NCBI RefSeq assembly: GCF_002796985.1
Contig: NZ_PEKX01000018.1
Location: 1 to 64,000 of the forward strand
Source of the DNA: Pseudomonas sp.
GTDB lineage: Bacteria; Pseudomonadota; Gammaproteobacteria; Pseudomonadales; Pseudomonadaceae
Reading direction: 5' to 3'
DNA: 64,000 nt
Shown here piece by piece: positions 1 to 7,506 of this stretch. Under the pieces are notes generated by a model. It was not told the DNA's origin and searched no databases. It saw only the letters and a list, made by a program, of their open reading frames with translations. A program made the translations under genes and the position numbers. Each line of letters starts with the position of its first letter. Positions within the stretch are counted from its first letter, which is position 1.

Positions 1-12
1 TGGCACCTCCTA

Positions 13-204
13 ATGGGTCGTATTATGAGGCACGGAGGTGTCTACGAAACTAGGGTCGATTCATTCGAGACCTACGAAAAGGCACCATGCGCTTTAGAAA
101 AAGGACAACGCGTCGCGTTTCTAGATGGTGATCGAGTGCTGATGGCGACTAAGGTTGGTGAAGAGATCACCTTCGCTGTGCGGGAGTGTAAGGGCGGGAC
201 CTAG
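13..204 (+). CDS. Possible small hypothetical protein
   Basis: A 63-residue open frame at the window edge; I do not recognise the product. It has no cysteine-rich, membrane or helix-turn-helix pattern. Codon use is less GC-rich than in the core genes of this window, as in the rest of the accessory segment. No convincing ribosome-binding site precedes either ATG (13 or 25). It lies upstream of, and in the same direction as, the toxin-antitoxin pair. It could be a remnant or a chance frame. Confidence 0.25.
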   Translation: MGRIMRHGGVYETRVDSFETYEKAPCALEKGQRVAFLDGDRVLMATKVGEEITFAVRECKGGT

Positions 205-249
205 GCCTTGCATCTGTTTCCCCTCGCACAACTTGGGGCATCCTCGTAT

Positions 250-273
250 GCTATCAATGATTTCATTGATTGC
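250..273. promoter_or_regulatory. Palindromic operator of the toxin-antitoxin operon (predicted)
   Basis: The perfect palindrome ATCAATGA-TT-TCATTGAT (253-270) extends to an imperfect 24-bp palindrome (250-273). It ends just before the GGAGG ribosome-binding site (277-281) of the antitoxin gene. Ribbon-helix-helix antitoxins of the FitA/VapB class usually bind such inverted repeats to repress their own operon, so an autoregulatory operator is the natural reading. Binding itself is inferred. Confidence 0.6.
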
Positions 274-286
274 TTTGGAGGATGCC

Positions 287-532
287 ATGGCCAGCATCAC
301 GATTAGAAACCTAGACGAAGACCTCAAGGCGAAGCTCCGAGTGGTAGCCGCGAACCATGGCCGCTCGATGGAAGAGGAAGTCCGAGTGATCCTAGCCCAG
401 GCGCTTTCTCGGGAAGAGAAACGGGGTGGCCTGGGAAGCCGAATTCATGCTCGCTTTGCGTCGGTTGGCGGGGCTGATATCGAGCTGCCTGCTCGCAATA
501 CTAAGGCTCGGGCTGCGGACTTCGACGAATGA
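287..532 (+). CDS. FitA/VapB-type ribbon-helix-helix antitoxin
   Basis: An 81-residue protein whose N-terminus (MASITIRNLDEDLK, then RSMEEEVR) is typical of the FitA/StbC Arc-like ribbon-helix-helix fold: a short beta strand followed by two helices. The acidic, flexible C-terminal part (about residues 50-81) would wrap and inhibit the PIN toxin. The start at 287 is chosen because GGAGG lies 5 bp upstream; a longer in-frame start at 155 lacks such a signal. The stop overlaps the toxin start by 4 bp (ATGA), implying translational coupling. A palindrome directly upstream suggests autorepression by the antitoxin-toxin complex. Confidence 0.85.
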   Translation: MASITIRNLDEDLKAKLRVVAANHGRSMEEEVRVILAQALSREEKRGGLGSRIHARFASVGGADIELPARNTKARAADFDE

Positions 533-948
533 TTCTGCTCGACACCAATGTCCTGTCGGAGCTCATGAGAGCCAAGCCGGATCCTGCGGTGGTTGCCTGG
601 ATCGATGCTCAACCTGCTCAGGATCTGCTGATCTGCTCGATCACGGTGGCCGAGATCCTTTATGGCATTGCCAGGATGCCGAAGGGGAAGCGCAGGCAAG
701 CTCTGCAGGATCTGGCCATTGCCATGTTCGAAGAGGACTTTGCCGGCAGGATCCTGCCCTTCGATGCGGATGCGGCGGTGCACTACGCAGAGCTGGCGGC
801 AGAGAGTGAGGCCAAGGGAAAGATCGCCGATATGGCTGATGGGCAGATCGCTGCAATTGCCCGGCTTCACGGAGTGCAGATCGCCACTAGGAACGTTCGT
901 CACTTTGAGAGCTTTGGCGTCCCGCTGACTAACCCATGGGGACTGTAG
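529..948 (+). CDS. FitB/VapC-type PIN-domain toxin ribonuclease
   Basis: A 139-residue PIN-domain protein spanning essentially one domain. The N-terminal MILLDTNVLSEL supplies the first acidic residue (Asp5). Glu42 (in VAEILYG) and Asp101/Asp104 (in IADMADGQIA) complete the metal-binding acidic set of PIN nucleases. The TRNVRHF motif near the C-terminus is also typical. Family members cut RNA, often tRNA or rRNA, when freed from their antitoxin. All key acidic residues are present, so it looks intact. It is coupled to the antitoxin by a 4-bp overlap. The cellular target cannot be read from sequence. Confidence 0.88.
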   Translation: MILLDTNVLSELMRAKPDPAVVAWIDAQPAQDLLICSITVAEILYGIARMPKGKRRQALQDLAIAMFEEDFAGRILPFDADAAVHYAELAAESEAKGKIADMADGQIAAIARLHGVQIATRNVRHFESFGVPLTNPWGL

Positions 949-967
949 CGGGCTTTGGGGATATTTC

Positions 968-1822
968 TTATTCAGGTTTGCTGCGGAACCAGATCTGACC
1001 TGTCTCGGATCCATGCTCCCTGCGTCTCTGAAGTTCGAATAGGCGCGATTCATGAATGAGATGCCGCCAGCTGCTACATCCATATTTCTTTGGGGTATGC
1101 TCTGGCCAATTTTCCTGGAATGTCTTAATTGCCTCAGCTAGACAGGTCCAGCCATCAACAGCGAAATCTTGTTCGATCTTTTTCAGGTACTGAACGACTA
1201 CCGTTTTGGGCCAGTCATGAGGTTGGCCGTCAACAATCCCGAAAACGAGAAGATCATCGAAACCTGGAGCTTGCATTAGCTCTCTTATCGCTTTTGTTGC
1301 CCGATTAGCTGTCTCTACCCATCCGCGAAGCTCCTGATGTTGCTTGTCAATTGCGGCATGAGTTGTGTCTAGGTAGCGCAACGCATTCTGGCAATCTTCG
1401 TAGCTCTGAAGATTGAAGCGCTCTGTGAAGTGATGCACGAGCTCATTGCGGAGCGCCACGAAGCTATCTAAGCGATCTTTAGTATCTTGGAGCTCTTGCC
1501 CGGATAGCGGTGCATGGAACGTCATTCGGAACAGAGGTTCTGTTGCGTCCACTCCCCAGTTGTCCGCTTCGTCGTCGTCTTGTGCATTGTTTAAAAAGCC
1601 GCTGACGAGTGTGTTTTTGACTTGGCCAAGGGTCTTGTCGGCAAACTCTCTTCTTCGCTTGGCGAGATTGTCCCGTATGGTTGTGGCGGAGCCCCCAATC
1701 TCCTGGGTAGAGATGAGTCGCTTCACTCCCTGCTCGTACTGCTGCAATCGAATGATGCAAATGCCGACTTTTCGAGCGATGTCGTTTTGAAGGGGGGTTA
1801 AGTCGATAGCTGGCTCGTCCAT
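968..1822 (-). CDS. HEPN-like/LOTUS (OST-HTH) domain protein
   Basis: A 284-residue protein facing the toxin gene. The C-terminal 60 residues or so (trp-cysteine-leucine start, aromatic-Gln-Glu, PKKYGCSSW, RHLIHESRLFEL) match the LOTUS/OST-HTH winged-helix RNA-binding pattern. The central helical region contains LRNELVHHF, an R-x4-H signature (Arg125, His130) typical of HEPN ribonuclease or nucleotide-binding domains. The LOTUS call is fairly firm; the HEPN call rests on this motif and predicted helicity. The start at 1822 is preferred because GGAG lies 6 bp upstream; an ATG at 1834 has no such signal. It is probably part of a tRNA-Met-associated island. An RNA-targeting or defence role is inference. 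Confidence 0.6.
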   Translation of the reverse strand: MDEPAIDLTPLQNDIARKVGICIIRLQQYEQGVKRLISTQEIGGSATTIRDNLAKRRREFADKTLGQVKNTLVSGFLNNAQDDDEADNWGVDATEPLFRMTFHAPLSGQELQDTKDRLDSFVALRNELVHHFTERFNLQSYEDCQNALRYLDTTHAAIDKQHQELRGWVETANRATKAIRELMQAPGFDDLLVFGIVDGQPHDWPKTVVVQYLKKIEQDFAVDGWTCLAEAIKTFQENWPEHTPKKYGCSSWRHLIHESRLFELQRRREHGSETGQIWFRSKPE

Positions 1823-1905
1823 GCCTGTCTCCATCCATATCTGGGGTATGACAAGGCTAGAGATCGGGAGCTAGGGGAGCAACAGATTTGGGAGGTAGAC
1901 AGGGT

Positions 1906-1925
1906 GTAGTCACTTCGTAGTCACT
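1906..1925. repeat. Short direct repeat near the tRNA-Met 3' end
   Basis: The 9-mer GTAGTCACT occurs at 1906-1914 and again at 1917-1925, separated by TC. It lies about 50 bp outside the 3' end of tRNA-Met. It could be part of an integration scar or merely a local duplication. Confidence 0.4.
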
Positions 1926-1939
1926 ACCCCAGAAAGCAC

Positions 1940-1970
1940 AAAGGGCTAGCTTTCGCTAACCCTTTGTTTT
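1940..1970 (-). terminator. Hairpin terminator downstream of tRNA-Met
   Basis: AAAGGG and TAGC pair with GCTA and CCCTTT around a 4-base loop (stem 1940-1965, one mismatch). It sits directly past the CCA end of tRNA-Met and ahead of the convergent accessory genes. T-rich tracts lie on both sides (GTTTTG to the right), so it may work in either direction. Termination of the tRNA transcript is the likeliest role. Confidence 0.55.
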
Positions 1971-1973
1971 GTA

Positions 1974-2050
1974 TGGTGGCTACACCGGGACTTGAACCTG
2001 GGACATCAGCATTATGAATGCTGCGCTCTAACCGACTGAGCTATGTAGCC
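1974..2050 (-). tRNA. tRNA-Met (anticodon CAT), elongator type
   Basis: A 77-base cloverleaf including an encoded CCA. The 5' GGCTACA pairs with TGTAGCC before the A discriminator. The anticodon arm is CAGCATTCATAATGCTG with anticodon CAT, and the T arm holds the usual GGTTCAA loop. The paired first base argues for elongator rather than initiator tRNA-Met. In P. aeruginosa an elongator tRNA-Met adjoins ychF, matching this context apart from the inserted acyltransferase gene. A tRNA-Ile with modified CAT anticodon cannot be fully excluded. Confidence 0.95.
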
Positions 2051-2179
2051 GAGTGGCGCGCATTTTCCGCAGATCAAGGGGGGGTGTCAACCCCTTTTCT
2101 TGAATATTGTTCTGATCTATCAATCGTTTAGCCGGTTCCGCGGGCTTTTCGCGATGAGCGGCGGGGCAGGGCGTCCATG

Positions 2180-2208
2180 AAAAAGCCCGGCGGGTGGTCG
2201 CGGCTTTT
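2180..2208 (-). terminator. Probable terminator of the acyltransferase gene
   Basis: AAAAGCC (2181-2187) pairs with GGCTTTT (2202-2208). Read leftward, the second arm runs into TTTTTC. It lies about 140 bp past the acyltransferase stop codon and before tRNA-Met. Confidence 0.45.
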
Positions 2209-2345
2209 CGGGGCTGGTAAGTACTCGGGCGATAAGTAGTGCATAGCAGAACCAGGCAGAAGGTTGCCAACCATCATTCGCTCTGCCCTATTCGCATACA
2301 AGGTATAGCCATCAGTAATACTGAAAAGCGGTACGGCGACTTCCA

Positions 2346-3482
2346 TCACGATGCAAGGGCGGTGACTGCCTCTTTGGTTTCTCCGCGGGCCTTTGATGAG
2401 GTAAATCGGCGCCCAAACACTATCATGGGTTTTTCGATGGCAATGTGTGTAATCCAGGCCGTAAGGGTTGTGACAGCCAAGGCGGCGGTGAGCATCAATA
2501 TATAATTGTTTGAGTAACTTCGCACGAGCGCCATGGTGGCGAGTCCTAGCGCAGTGTGGAATAAGTACATTGGGTAAACCAAGTCGGCCAGCCAGCTAAC
2601 AAACTTGGGAGTTCGAGAAAGTGCTCCAGATTTTCCGAGGAGCATGAATAAGGAGAAAATACCAACAGCCAGAAGATGTGTGCCGATATTTTCATATGTT
2701 CCCGAGCTCCCGATGCTTTGCTTGTAGAACTGAAAGCCAAGATAAGATATCACTGTGGTGTTGAAAATGAGTGATAGCCTTTTTATGGCAGTATCTTCCT
2801 TTTTCGCTAGGAAAAAGCCGACTCCGATGGTGATGAATAAAATGAAGAGTGAATTTTTTCCTAGGAGCCCAGTGTAGTAGCCGCTGTAGTTGGCACTGAC
2901 AATGACGCATGCGAGAAGCACTGCCTGAAGAAGTATCAATTTTGATGCAGTGAACCTGCCTGTCAGAGCAGCGATCAAATAGAATGCTACCTCTACGACC
3001 AGTGTCCATAAAACTCCCATGACAGGAGGGAGGGCGAGGACTGAGTAAGTCAGTGTCCAACTAGCAAGGTAGCTGGGGAATCCATACTTGATGCCCTGCG
3101 TTAGCCACAGATAAGCGCCGACTATCAAAGTGGATGCTATCAATAAAGGGAATATTCGGAAGAACCTATTGATCAGGAAGTTTTTCCGAGAATACCGATC
3201 CATCATGGCTGGCATTAGATAGCCCGTAACCATAAAAAATAGGGCAACACCAATAATGGCTGACTGCGTGGAGAACGTATTGATCAGGAAGATGTCGAAA
3301 TTGAGAAAGGCGATCTGTGGGCCATTCATCAGGGGTAGAGTGACTTCGGGGGATATGATCCCCGGAATTTCTGGCGCAAAACCTCCTACACTTGCGAAGT
3401 GCCCGTATATAACGAGAAGGATTGAGATTAGCCGGATCATGTCCAGCCAAGCAAGGCTGTGTGAGAGAGCATTTTTTTGCAT
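2346..3482 (-). CDS. Membrane acyltransferase, acyltransferase-3 (OafA/YrhL) family
   Basis: A 378-residue polytopic protein with about ten hydrophobic segments. The N-terminal LAWLDMIRLISILLVIYGH pattern contains the conserved helix-1 His of acyltransferase-3 enzymes, followed by FFMVTGYLMP and an R-rich NRFFRIFP loop. Such proteins O-acylate surface polysaccharides or lipids at the inner membrane; the substrate here is unknown. The gene is clearly more AT-rich than its neighbours and separates tRNA-Met from ychF, which I recall as adjacent in P. aeruginosa, so lateral acquisition is likely. An in-frame stop lies just upstream of the ATG at 3482, and no clear ribosome-binding site is seen. 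Confidence 0.85.
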   Translation of the reverse strand: MQKNALSHSLAWLDMIRLISILLVIYGHFASVGGFAPEIPGIISPEVTLPLMNGPQIAFLNFDIFLINTFSTQSAIIGVALFFMVTGYLMPAMMDRYSRKNFLINRFFRIFPLLIASTLIVGAYLWLTQGIKYGFPSYLASWTLTYSVLALPPVMGVLWTLVVEVAFYLIAALTGRFTASKLILLQAVLLACVIVSANYSGYYTGLLGKNSLFILFITIGVGFFLAKKEDTAIKRLSLIFNTTVISYLGFQFYKQSIGSSGTYENIGTHLLAVGIFSLFMLLGKSGALSRTPKFVSWLADLVYPMYLFHTALGLATMALVRSYSNNYILMLTAALAVTTLTAWITHIAIEKPMIVFGRRFTSSKARGETKEAVTALAS

Positions 3483-3970
3483 GTGGTCGGGTCTCGTCGG
3501 CTAATTGTTTCCGCTCGCTATTAAGGGCTTTACCAGAAGAGGTGCCAAGTCTTCTTGGCGTCGCTATGGAAGGCCCCCGCTTAATACCGGATTTTCCAAT
3601 GCCGCTAATTTTCCGGCAAGGACTTTCGGAGGGCCTGGGTGATCCTGAGTTGGCTGTACCGACGCTGCCATCGCGGACTCTCTCGTGCATGCCAGGTGCT
3701 ACGTAAACTCAAGCTCGGTGCCGCCGGCCGTCCCGCTTGTAGAAATGGCTGATCCAGGCGTATCGCAGGACTATTTCTCGCTTGGAAAGCTATCTCTGCT
3801 GCTCTCCACAATGCCACTTTCTCAAGCTGTACTTACATCATTCCCTGTTGTTTAACTGAGAGAATTCAGGGGGGGCTCGCTCGTTTCTTTGGTGGTGCTC
3901 TTAGCTCTAGAGCCTGGGTTTTGAGCAGTTTTGCTTGCTACTGAGAAGGTCGCATGTGAAATTTAGAAAT
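3483..3970. other. AT-richer gap without recognisable genes
   Basis: About 490 bp between the acyltransferase start and the ychF terminator. Open frames here show no family motif and no credible start signals. Composition is lower in GC than the core genome, as for the acyltransferase gene, so this is probably the far flank of the same insertion plus its promoter. I see no inverted terminal repeats or transposase remnant. Confidence 0.4.
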
Positions 3971-3994
3971 GAAAAACCCCGCAACTGCGGGGTT
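3971..3994 (-). terminator. Rho-independent terminator after ychF
   Basis: A perfect 9-bp stem, AACCCCGCA (3975-3983) with TGCGGGGTT (3986-3994), separated by AC. Read leftward it is followed by a run of T. It lies 28 bp past the ychF stop codon and ends the prs-rplY-pth-ychF direction. Confidence 0.88.
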
Positions 3995-4021
3995 CTAAAT
4001 CAATGACGTAACGGCTTCGAG

Positions 4022-5122
4022 TTAGACGTTGAAGCGGAAGTGCATGACGTCGCCATCCTTGACGATGTAGTCCTTGCCTTCCAGGCGCCATTTGCCGGCT
4101 TCTTTCGCACCCTGTTCGCCCTTGAACTGGATGAAGTCGTCGTAGGCGACGACTTCGGCGCGGATGAAGCCTTTTTCGAAGTCGGTGTGGATCACGGCGG
4201 CGGCCTGCGGGGCGGTGGCGCCGACGCGGACGGTCCAGGCGCGGACCTCCTTTACACCGGCGGTGAAGTAGGTTTGCAGGTGCAGCAGCTCGTAGCCGGC
4301 GCGGATCACTCGGTTCAGGCCCGGCTCTTCGAGGCCGAGGGATTCGAGGAACATGTCCTTCTCTTCGCCATCGTCAAGTTCGGCGATTTCGGCTTCGATC
4401 TTGTTGCACACCGGTACGACCATGGCGCCTTCTTCTTCGGCGATGGCGCGAACGATGTCCAGGTGCGGGTTGTTCTCGAAGCCGTCTTCGGCGACGTTGG
4501 CGATGTACATGACCGGCTTGCTGGTCAGCAGGTGGAAGCTACGTACGACGCGCTTCTCGTCATCGCCCATGTTCTTCATCAGCGAGCGGGCGGGTTTGCC
4601 TTCGCTGAAATGGGGGATGAGCTTTTCCAGCAGGGCTTTCTGCACCAGGGCGTCCTTGTCGCCGCCCTTGGCGTTGCGCGCGACCTTCTGCAGTTGCTTC
4701 TCGCAGCTGTCGAGGTCGGCGAAGATCAGTTCGAGGTCGATGATCTCGATGTCGCGCTTGGGGTCGACGCTGTTGGAGACGTGGATGACGTTCTCGTCTT
4801 CGAAGCAGCGCACGACGTGGGCGATGGCGTCGGTCTCGCGGATGTTGGCGAGGAATTTGTTACCCAGGCCTTCACCCTTCGAGGCGCCGGCTACGAGGCC
4901 GGCGATGTCGACGAACTCCATGGTGGTCGGCAACACGCGCTCGGGCTTGACGATCTCGGCCAGCGCATCGAGGCGGGCGTCGGGCATCGGCACGATGCCG
5001 CTGTTCGGCTCGATGGTGCAGAAGGGGAAATTTTCCGCCGCGATGCCGGATTTGGTCAGGGCGTTGAACAGGGTGGACTTGCCGACGTTGGGCAGGCCGA
5101 CGATGCCGCAGTTGAATCCCAT
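4022..5122 (-). CDS. ychF: Ribosome-associated Obg-family ATPase YchF
   Basis: A 366-residue protein of standard YchF length. The N-terminus MGFNCGIVGLPNVGKSTLFN carries the P-loop, with a DIAGLV motif and an EGLGNKF switch. The C-terminal TGS domain ends in KDGDVMHFRFNV, as expected. YchF/OLA1 prefers ATP over GTP because its G4 motif is altered; it binds ribosomes and modulates stress responses. The start at 5122 is fixed by the conserved N-terminus; the open frame extends upstream without homology. It follows pth in the same direction with a 40-bp gap and ends at a strong terminator, so it is probably the last gene of the prs-rplY-pth-ychF unit. Confidence 0.96.
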   Translation of the reverse strand: MGFNCGIVGLPNVGKSTLFNALTKSGIAAENFPFCTIEPNSGIVPMPDARLDALAEIVKPERVLPTTMEFVDIAGLVAGASKGEGLGNKFLANIRETDAIAHVVRCFEDENVIHVSNSVDPKRDIEIIDLELIFADLDSCEKQLQKVARNAKGGDKDALVQKALLEKLIPHFSEGKPARSLMKNMGDDEKRVVRSFHLLTSKPVMYIANVAEDGFENNPHLDIVRAIAEEEGAMVVPVCNKIEAEIAELDDGEEKDMFLESLGLEEPGLNRVIRAGYELLHLQTYFTAGVKEVRAWTVRVGATAPQAAAVIHTDFEKGFIRAEVVAYDDFIQFKGEQGAKEAGKWRLEGKDYIVKDGDVMHFRFNV

Positions 5123-5162
5123 GTTAGGTCCCTCGCGCCAGGTGGCGGAAATAGAGGTGTGA

Positions 5163-5747
5163 TCAGGCCTTCTGGCTGTGCAGCTTCTGCATCGCGCGGG
5201 TCCATTCCCCGTCGAGCATTTCCGGCAGCACGCCGAGAGCGGAGTCGATGCTGGTGTCGAGCAGTTCCTGCTCGGAGCGCGGGGCGCGGCCGAGGACGAA
5301 GCCGGAGACCAGGCTGCTGTGCCCCGGATGGCCGATGCCAAGCCGCAGGCGATGGAAACCGTTCTGATTGCCGAGTTGGGCGATGATGTCGCGCAGCCCG
5401 TTGTGCCCGCCGTGTCCGCCGCCCTTCTTGAGCTTGGCGACACCGGGAGGCATGTCGAGTTCGTCGTGGGCCACCAGGATGGCTTCGACCGGAATGCGGA
5501 AGAATCCGGCGAGCGCCGCCACGGCCTGGCCGCTGCGGTTCATATAGGTGGTGGGGATGAGCAGACGAACGTCGCGGCCCTTGTGGCTGAACTTGCCAAC
5601 CAGGCCGAAGTATTTCTTGTCGAGGGACAGGTTCGCGCGTTGCGCGTCCGCCAGTCGCTCAACGAAAAGGGCCCCCGCGTTATGCCGGGTCTGGTCGTAT
5701 TCAGGGCCTGGATTTCCCAGGCCAACGATCAGTTGTACGGCAGTCAC
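5163..5747 (-). CDS. pth: Peptidyl-tRNA hydrolase
   Basis: A 194-residue enzyme that releases peptides from peptidyl-tRNA dropped off the ribosome. The N-terminal LIVGLGNPGPEYDQTRHNAG includes the conserved Asn and the catalytic His. HDELDMPPG supplies the catalytic-site Asp, and GGGHGGHNGLRDI is the family signature. The start is a GTG at 5747, preceded by AAGGAAGG about 10 bp away; no upstream ATG fits the family N-terminus. It lies between rplY (38 bp upstream) and ychF, the same order as in other pseudomonads, so co-transcription is likely. Confidence 0.96.
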   Translation of the reverse strand: MTAVQLIVGLGNPGPEYDQTRHNAGALFVERLADAQRANLSLDKKYFGLVGKFSHKGRDVRLLIPTTYMNRSGQAVAALAGFFRIPVEAILVAHDELDMPPGVAKLKKGGGHGGHNGLRDIIAQLGNQNGFHRLRLGIGHPGHSSLVSGFVLGRAPRSEQELLDTSIDSALGVLPEMLDGEWTRAMQKLHSQKA

Positions 5748-5785
5748 GACGGAGGCCCCTTCCTTAAAGGCAATGGTGCGCGCGA

Positions 5786-6400
5786 TTACTCGGCAGCAGC
5801 TTCGCCTTCACCTTCTTCTTTCACTACGCGGGAAGCGTGGATGTTGGCGACGGCCAGGTCGTTACCGTGGGCCAGTTGCACCAGCTCTACGCCTTTCGGC
5901 AGTTTCAGGTCGGACAGGTGAACGATCTGACCCAGGGCTACTTGGGCGAGGTCGACTTCGATGAATTCCGGCAGGTCTTTCGGCAGGCAGGAAACTTCGA
6001 CTTCGGCGATCACGTGGGAGATTTCGCCACCACCGGTCTTGACGCCAACAGCGGTCGCTTCGTTCAGGAAGTGCAGGGGAACGTGAGCGGTCAGCTTGTG
6101 GTCGGCCACGACGCGCAGGAAGTCGGCGTGCATGACGAAACCCTTGGATGGGTGACGCTGCAGGGCCTTGATCAGTACGGTTTCCTTGGCGGAACCGACG
6201 TTCAGGCTGATCACGTGGCTGAAGGCAGCCTCGTTTTCCAGCAGCTTGGAAACTTCGCGCAGTTCCAGGGTGATGGATTGCGGGGCTTTTTCGCCACCGT
6301 AGATCACAGCCGGAAGCAGGCCGTCGTTACGACGCAGGCGGCGGCTCGCACCTTTCCCCAGGTCGGAACGCTCTTGAGCATTGAGTACAAAATCAACCAT
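5786..6400 (-). CDS. rplY: 50S ribosomal protein L25 (Ctc type)
   Basis: A 204-residue protein, the long Ctc form with an N-terminal L25 beta-barrel that binds 5S rRNA (DFVLNAQERSDLGKGASRRLRR) and a C-terminal TL5-like beta domain (to about residue 185). The tail is acidic and alanine-rich. It stabilises the 5S rRNA region of the large subunit and is often stress-linked. It sits between prs and pth, the usual pseudomonad order. A strong hairpin lies in the 112-bp gap from prs and may set the ratio of the two products. Confidence 0.95.
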   Translation of the reverse strand: MVDFVLNAQERSDLGKGASRRLRRNDGLLPAVIYGGEKAPQSITLELREVSKLLENEAAFSHVISLNVGSAKETVLIKALQRHPSKGFVMHADFLRVVADHKLTAHVPLHFLNEATAVGVKTGGGEISHVIAEVEVSCLPKDLPEFIEVDLAQVALGQIVHLSDLKLPKGVELVQLAHGNDLAVANIHASRVVKEEGEGEAAAE

Positions 6401-6423
6401 TTCACTATCTCCAAAATGACAAG

Positions 6424-6458
6424 ATCGCCCGGACGCTTGCGACCAGCGTTCGGGCGAT
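6424..6458 (-). terminator. Strong hairpin between prs and rplY (partial terminator or attenuator)
   Basis: ATCGCCCG and ACGCT pair with AGCGT and CGGGCGAT around a 7-base loop, interrupted by one mismatch. Read leftward the hairpin is followed by CTTGTCATTTTGG, a poor T tract, so partial termination or RNA processing between prs and rplY is more likely than a full stop. Confidence 0.5.
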
Positions 6459-6512
6459 TTTGTTAATGCCCCATCGAAGTGATGAGGCGCTTTACGTCAG
6501 GGCTGTTCCGCC

Positions 6513-7454
6513 TTAGCGGAACATGGCGCTGATCGATTCTTCATTGCTGATGCGACGCATGGCTTCAGCGACAACCGGAGCGATGTCCAGTTGGCGGATA
6601 CGGCCACAGGCTTGCGCAGCAGCGGACAGCGGGATGGTGTTGGTCACTACCAGCTCGTCCAGTACGGAATTTTCGATGTTCTCGATGGCGCGGCCCGACA
6701 GCACCGGGTGGGTGCAGTAGGCGATGACCTTGGCGGCGCCGTGCTCTTTCAGAGCTTTTGCAGCGTGGCCGAGGGTGCCGGCGGTATCGACCATGTCGTC
6801 GACCAGTACGCAGGTACGGCCTTCGACATCACCGATGATGTGCATGACTTCGGACTGGTTGGCCTTCGGACGACGTTTGTCGATGATGGCCAGGTCGACG
6901 CCCAGGGACTTGGCGACGGCGCGAGCACGCACCACGCCACCGATGTCCGGGGAGACGATCATCAGGTTCTCGAAGCGCTGGTCTTCGATGTCGTCGACCA
7001 GTACGGGCGAGCCGTAGATGTTGTCGACGGGGATATCGAAGAAGCCTTGGATCTGGTCGGCGTGCAGGTCAACGGTAAGAACGCGGTTGACGCCTACGAC
7101 GGTCAGCATGTCGGCAACGACTTTGGCGCTGATGGCCACGCGAGCGGAACGCGGACGGCGATCCTGGCGGGCGTAACCGAAGTAGGGGATGACTGCCGTG
7201 ATACGAGTCGCCGAGGAGCGGCGGAAGGCATCGGCCATCACTACCAGTTCCATCAGGTTGTCGTTGGTCGGTGCGCAGGTCGGCTGAATCAGGAAGACGT
7301 CCTTACCACGGACATTTTCATTGATTTCGACACTGATTTCGCCGTCGGAGAATTTACCGACAGAAACGTCACCGAGGGGGATGTGCAGCTGCCGTACAAC
7401 ACGGCGTGCCAGATCGGGGTTGGCGTTCCCCGTGAAAACCATCATTTTGGACAC
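6513..7454 (-). CDS. prs: Ribose-phosphate pyrophosphokinase
   Basis: A 313-residue PRPP synthase, which makes phosphoribosyl pyrophosphate from ribose 5-phosphate and ATP for purine, pyrimidine, histidine and tryptophan synthesis. It shows the N-terminal MMVFTGNANPDLA, the ATP-binding flexible loop YFGYARQDRRPR, the metal-binding VDLHADQIQGFF and the PRPP-binding loop VLVDDMVDTAGTL. The start is taken as GTG at 7454 (V-S-K-M-M); an ATG at 7445 is possible. An upstream extension would run into the tRNA-Gln region and has no homology. It is first of the leftward prs-rplY-pth-ychF series, just after two tRNA-Gln genes. Confidence 0.95.
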   Translation of the reverse strand: MSKMMVFTGNANPDLARRVVRQLHIPLGDVSVGKFSDGEISVEINENVRGKDVFLIQPTCAPTNDNLMELVVMADAFRRSSATRITAVIPYFGYARQDRRPRSARVAISAKVVADMLTVVGVNRVLTVDLHADQIQGFFDIPVDNIYGSPVLVDDIEDQRFENLMIVSPDIGGVVRARAVAKSLGVDLAIIDKRRPKANQSEVMHIIGDVEGRTCVLVDDMVDTAGTLGHAAKALKEHGAAKVIAYCTHPVLSGRAIENIENSVLDELVVTNTIPLSAAAQACGRIRQLDIAPVVAEAMRRISNEESISAMFR

Positions 7455-7506
7455 GCTGCGGTACCTGTGTCGGCTTGAGGGTAGGCCCGGTTGAGCCAGA
7501 AGAAAA

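Noticed and set aside
3166..3706. Overlapping open frames beyond the acyltransferase start
   Set aside because: No ribosome-binding sites, no family pattern, and they conflict with the acyltransferase N-terminus.
4040..5386. A 448-codon open frame on the + strand opposite ychF and pth
   Set aside because: An antisense shadow of two conserved genes, without start signal or recognisable domain.
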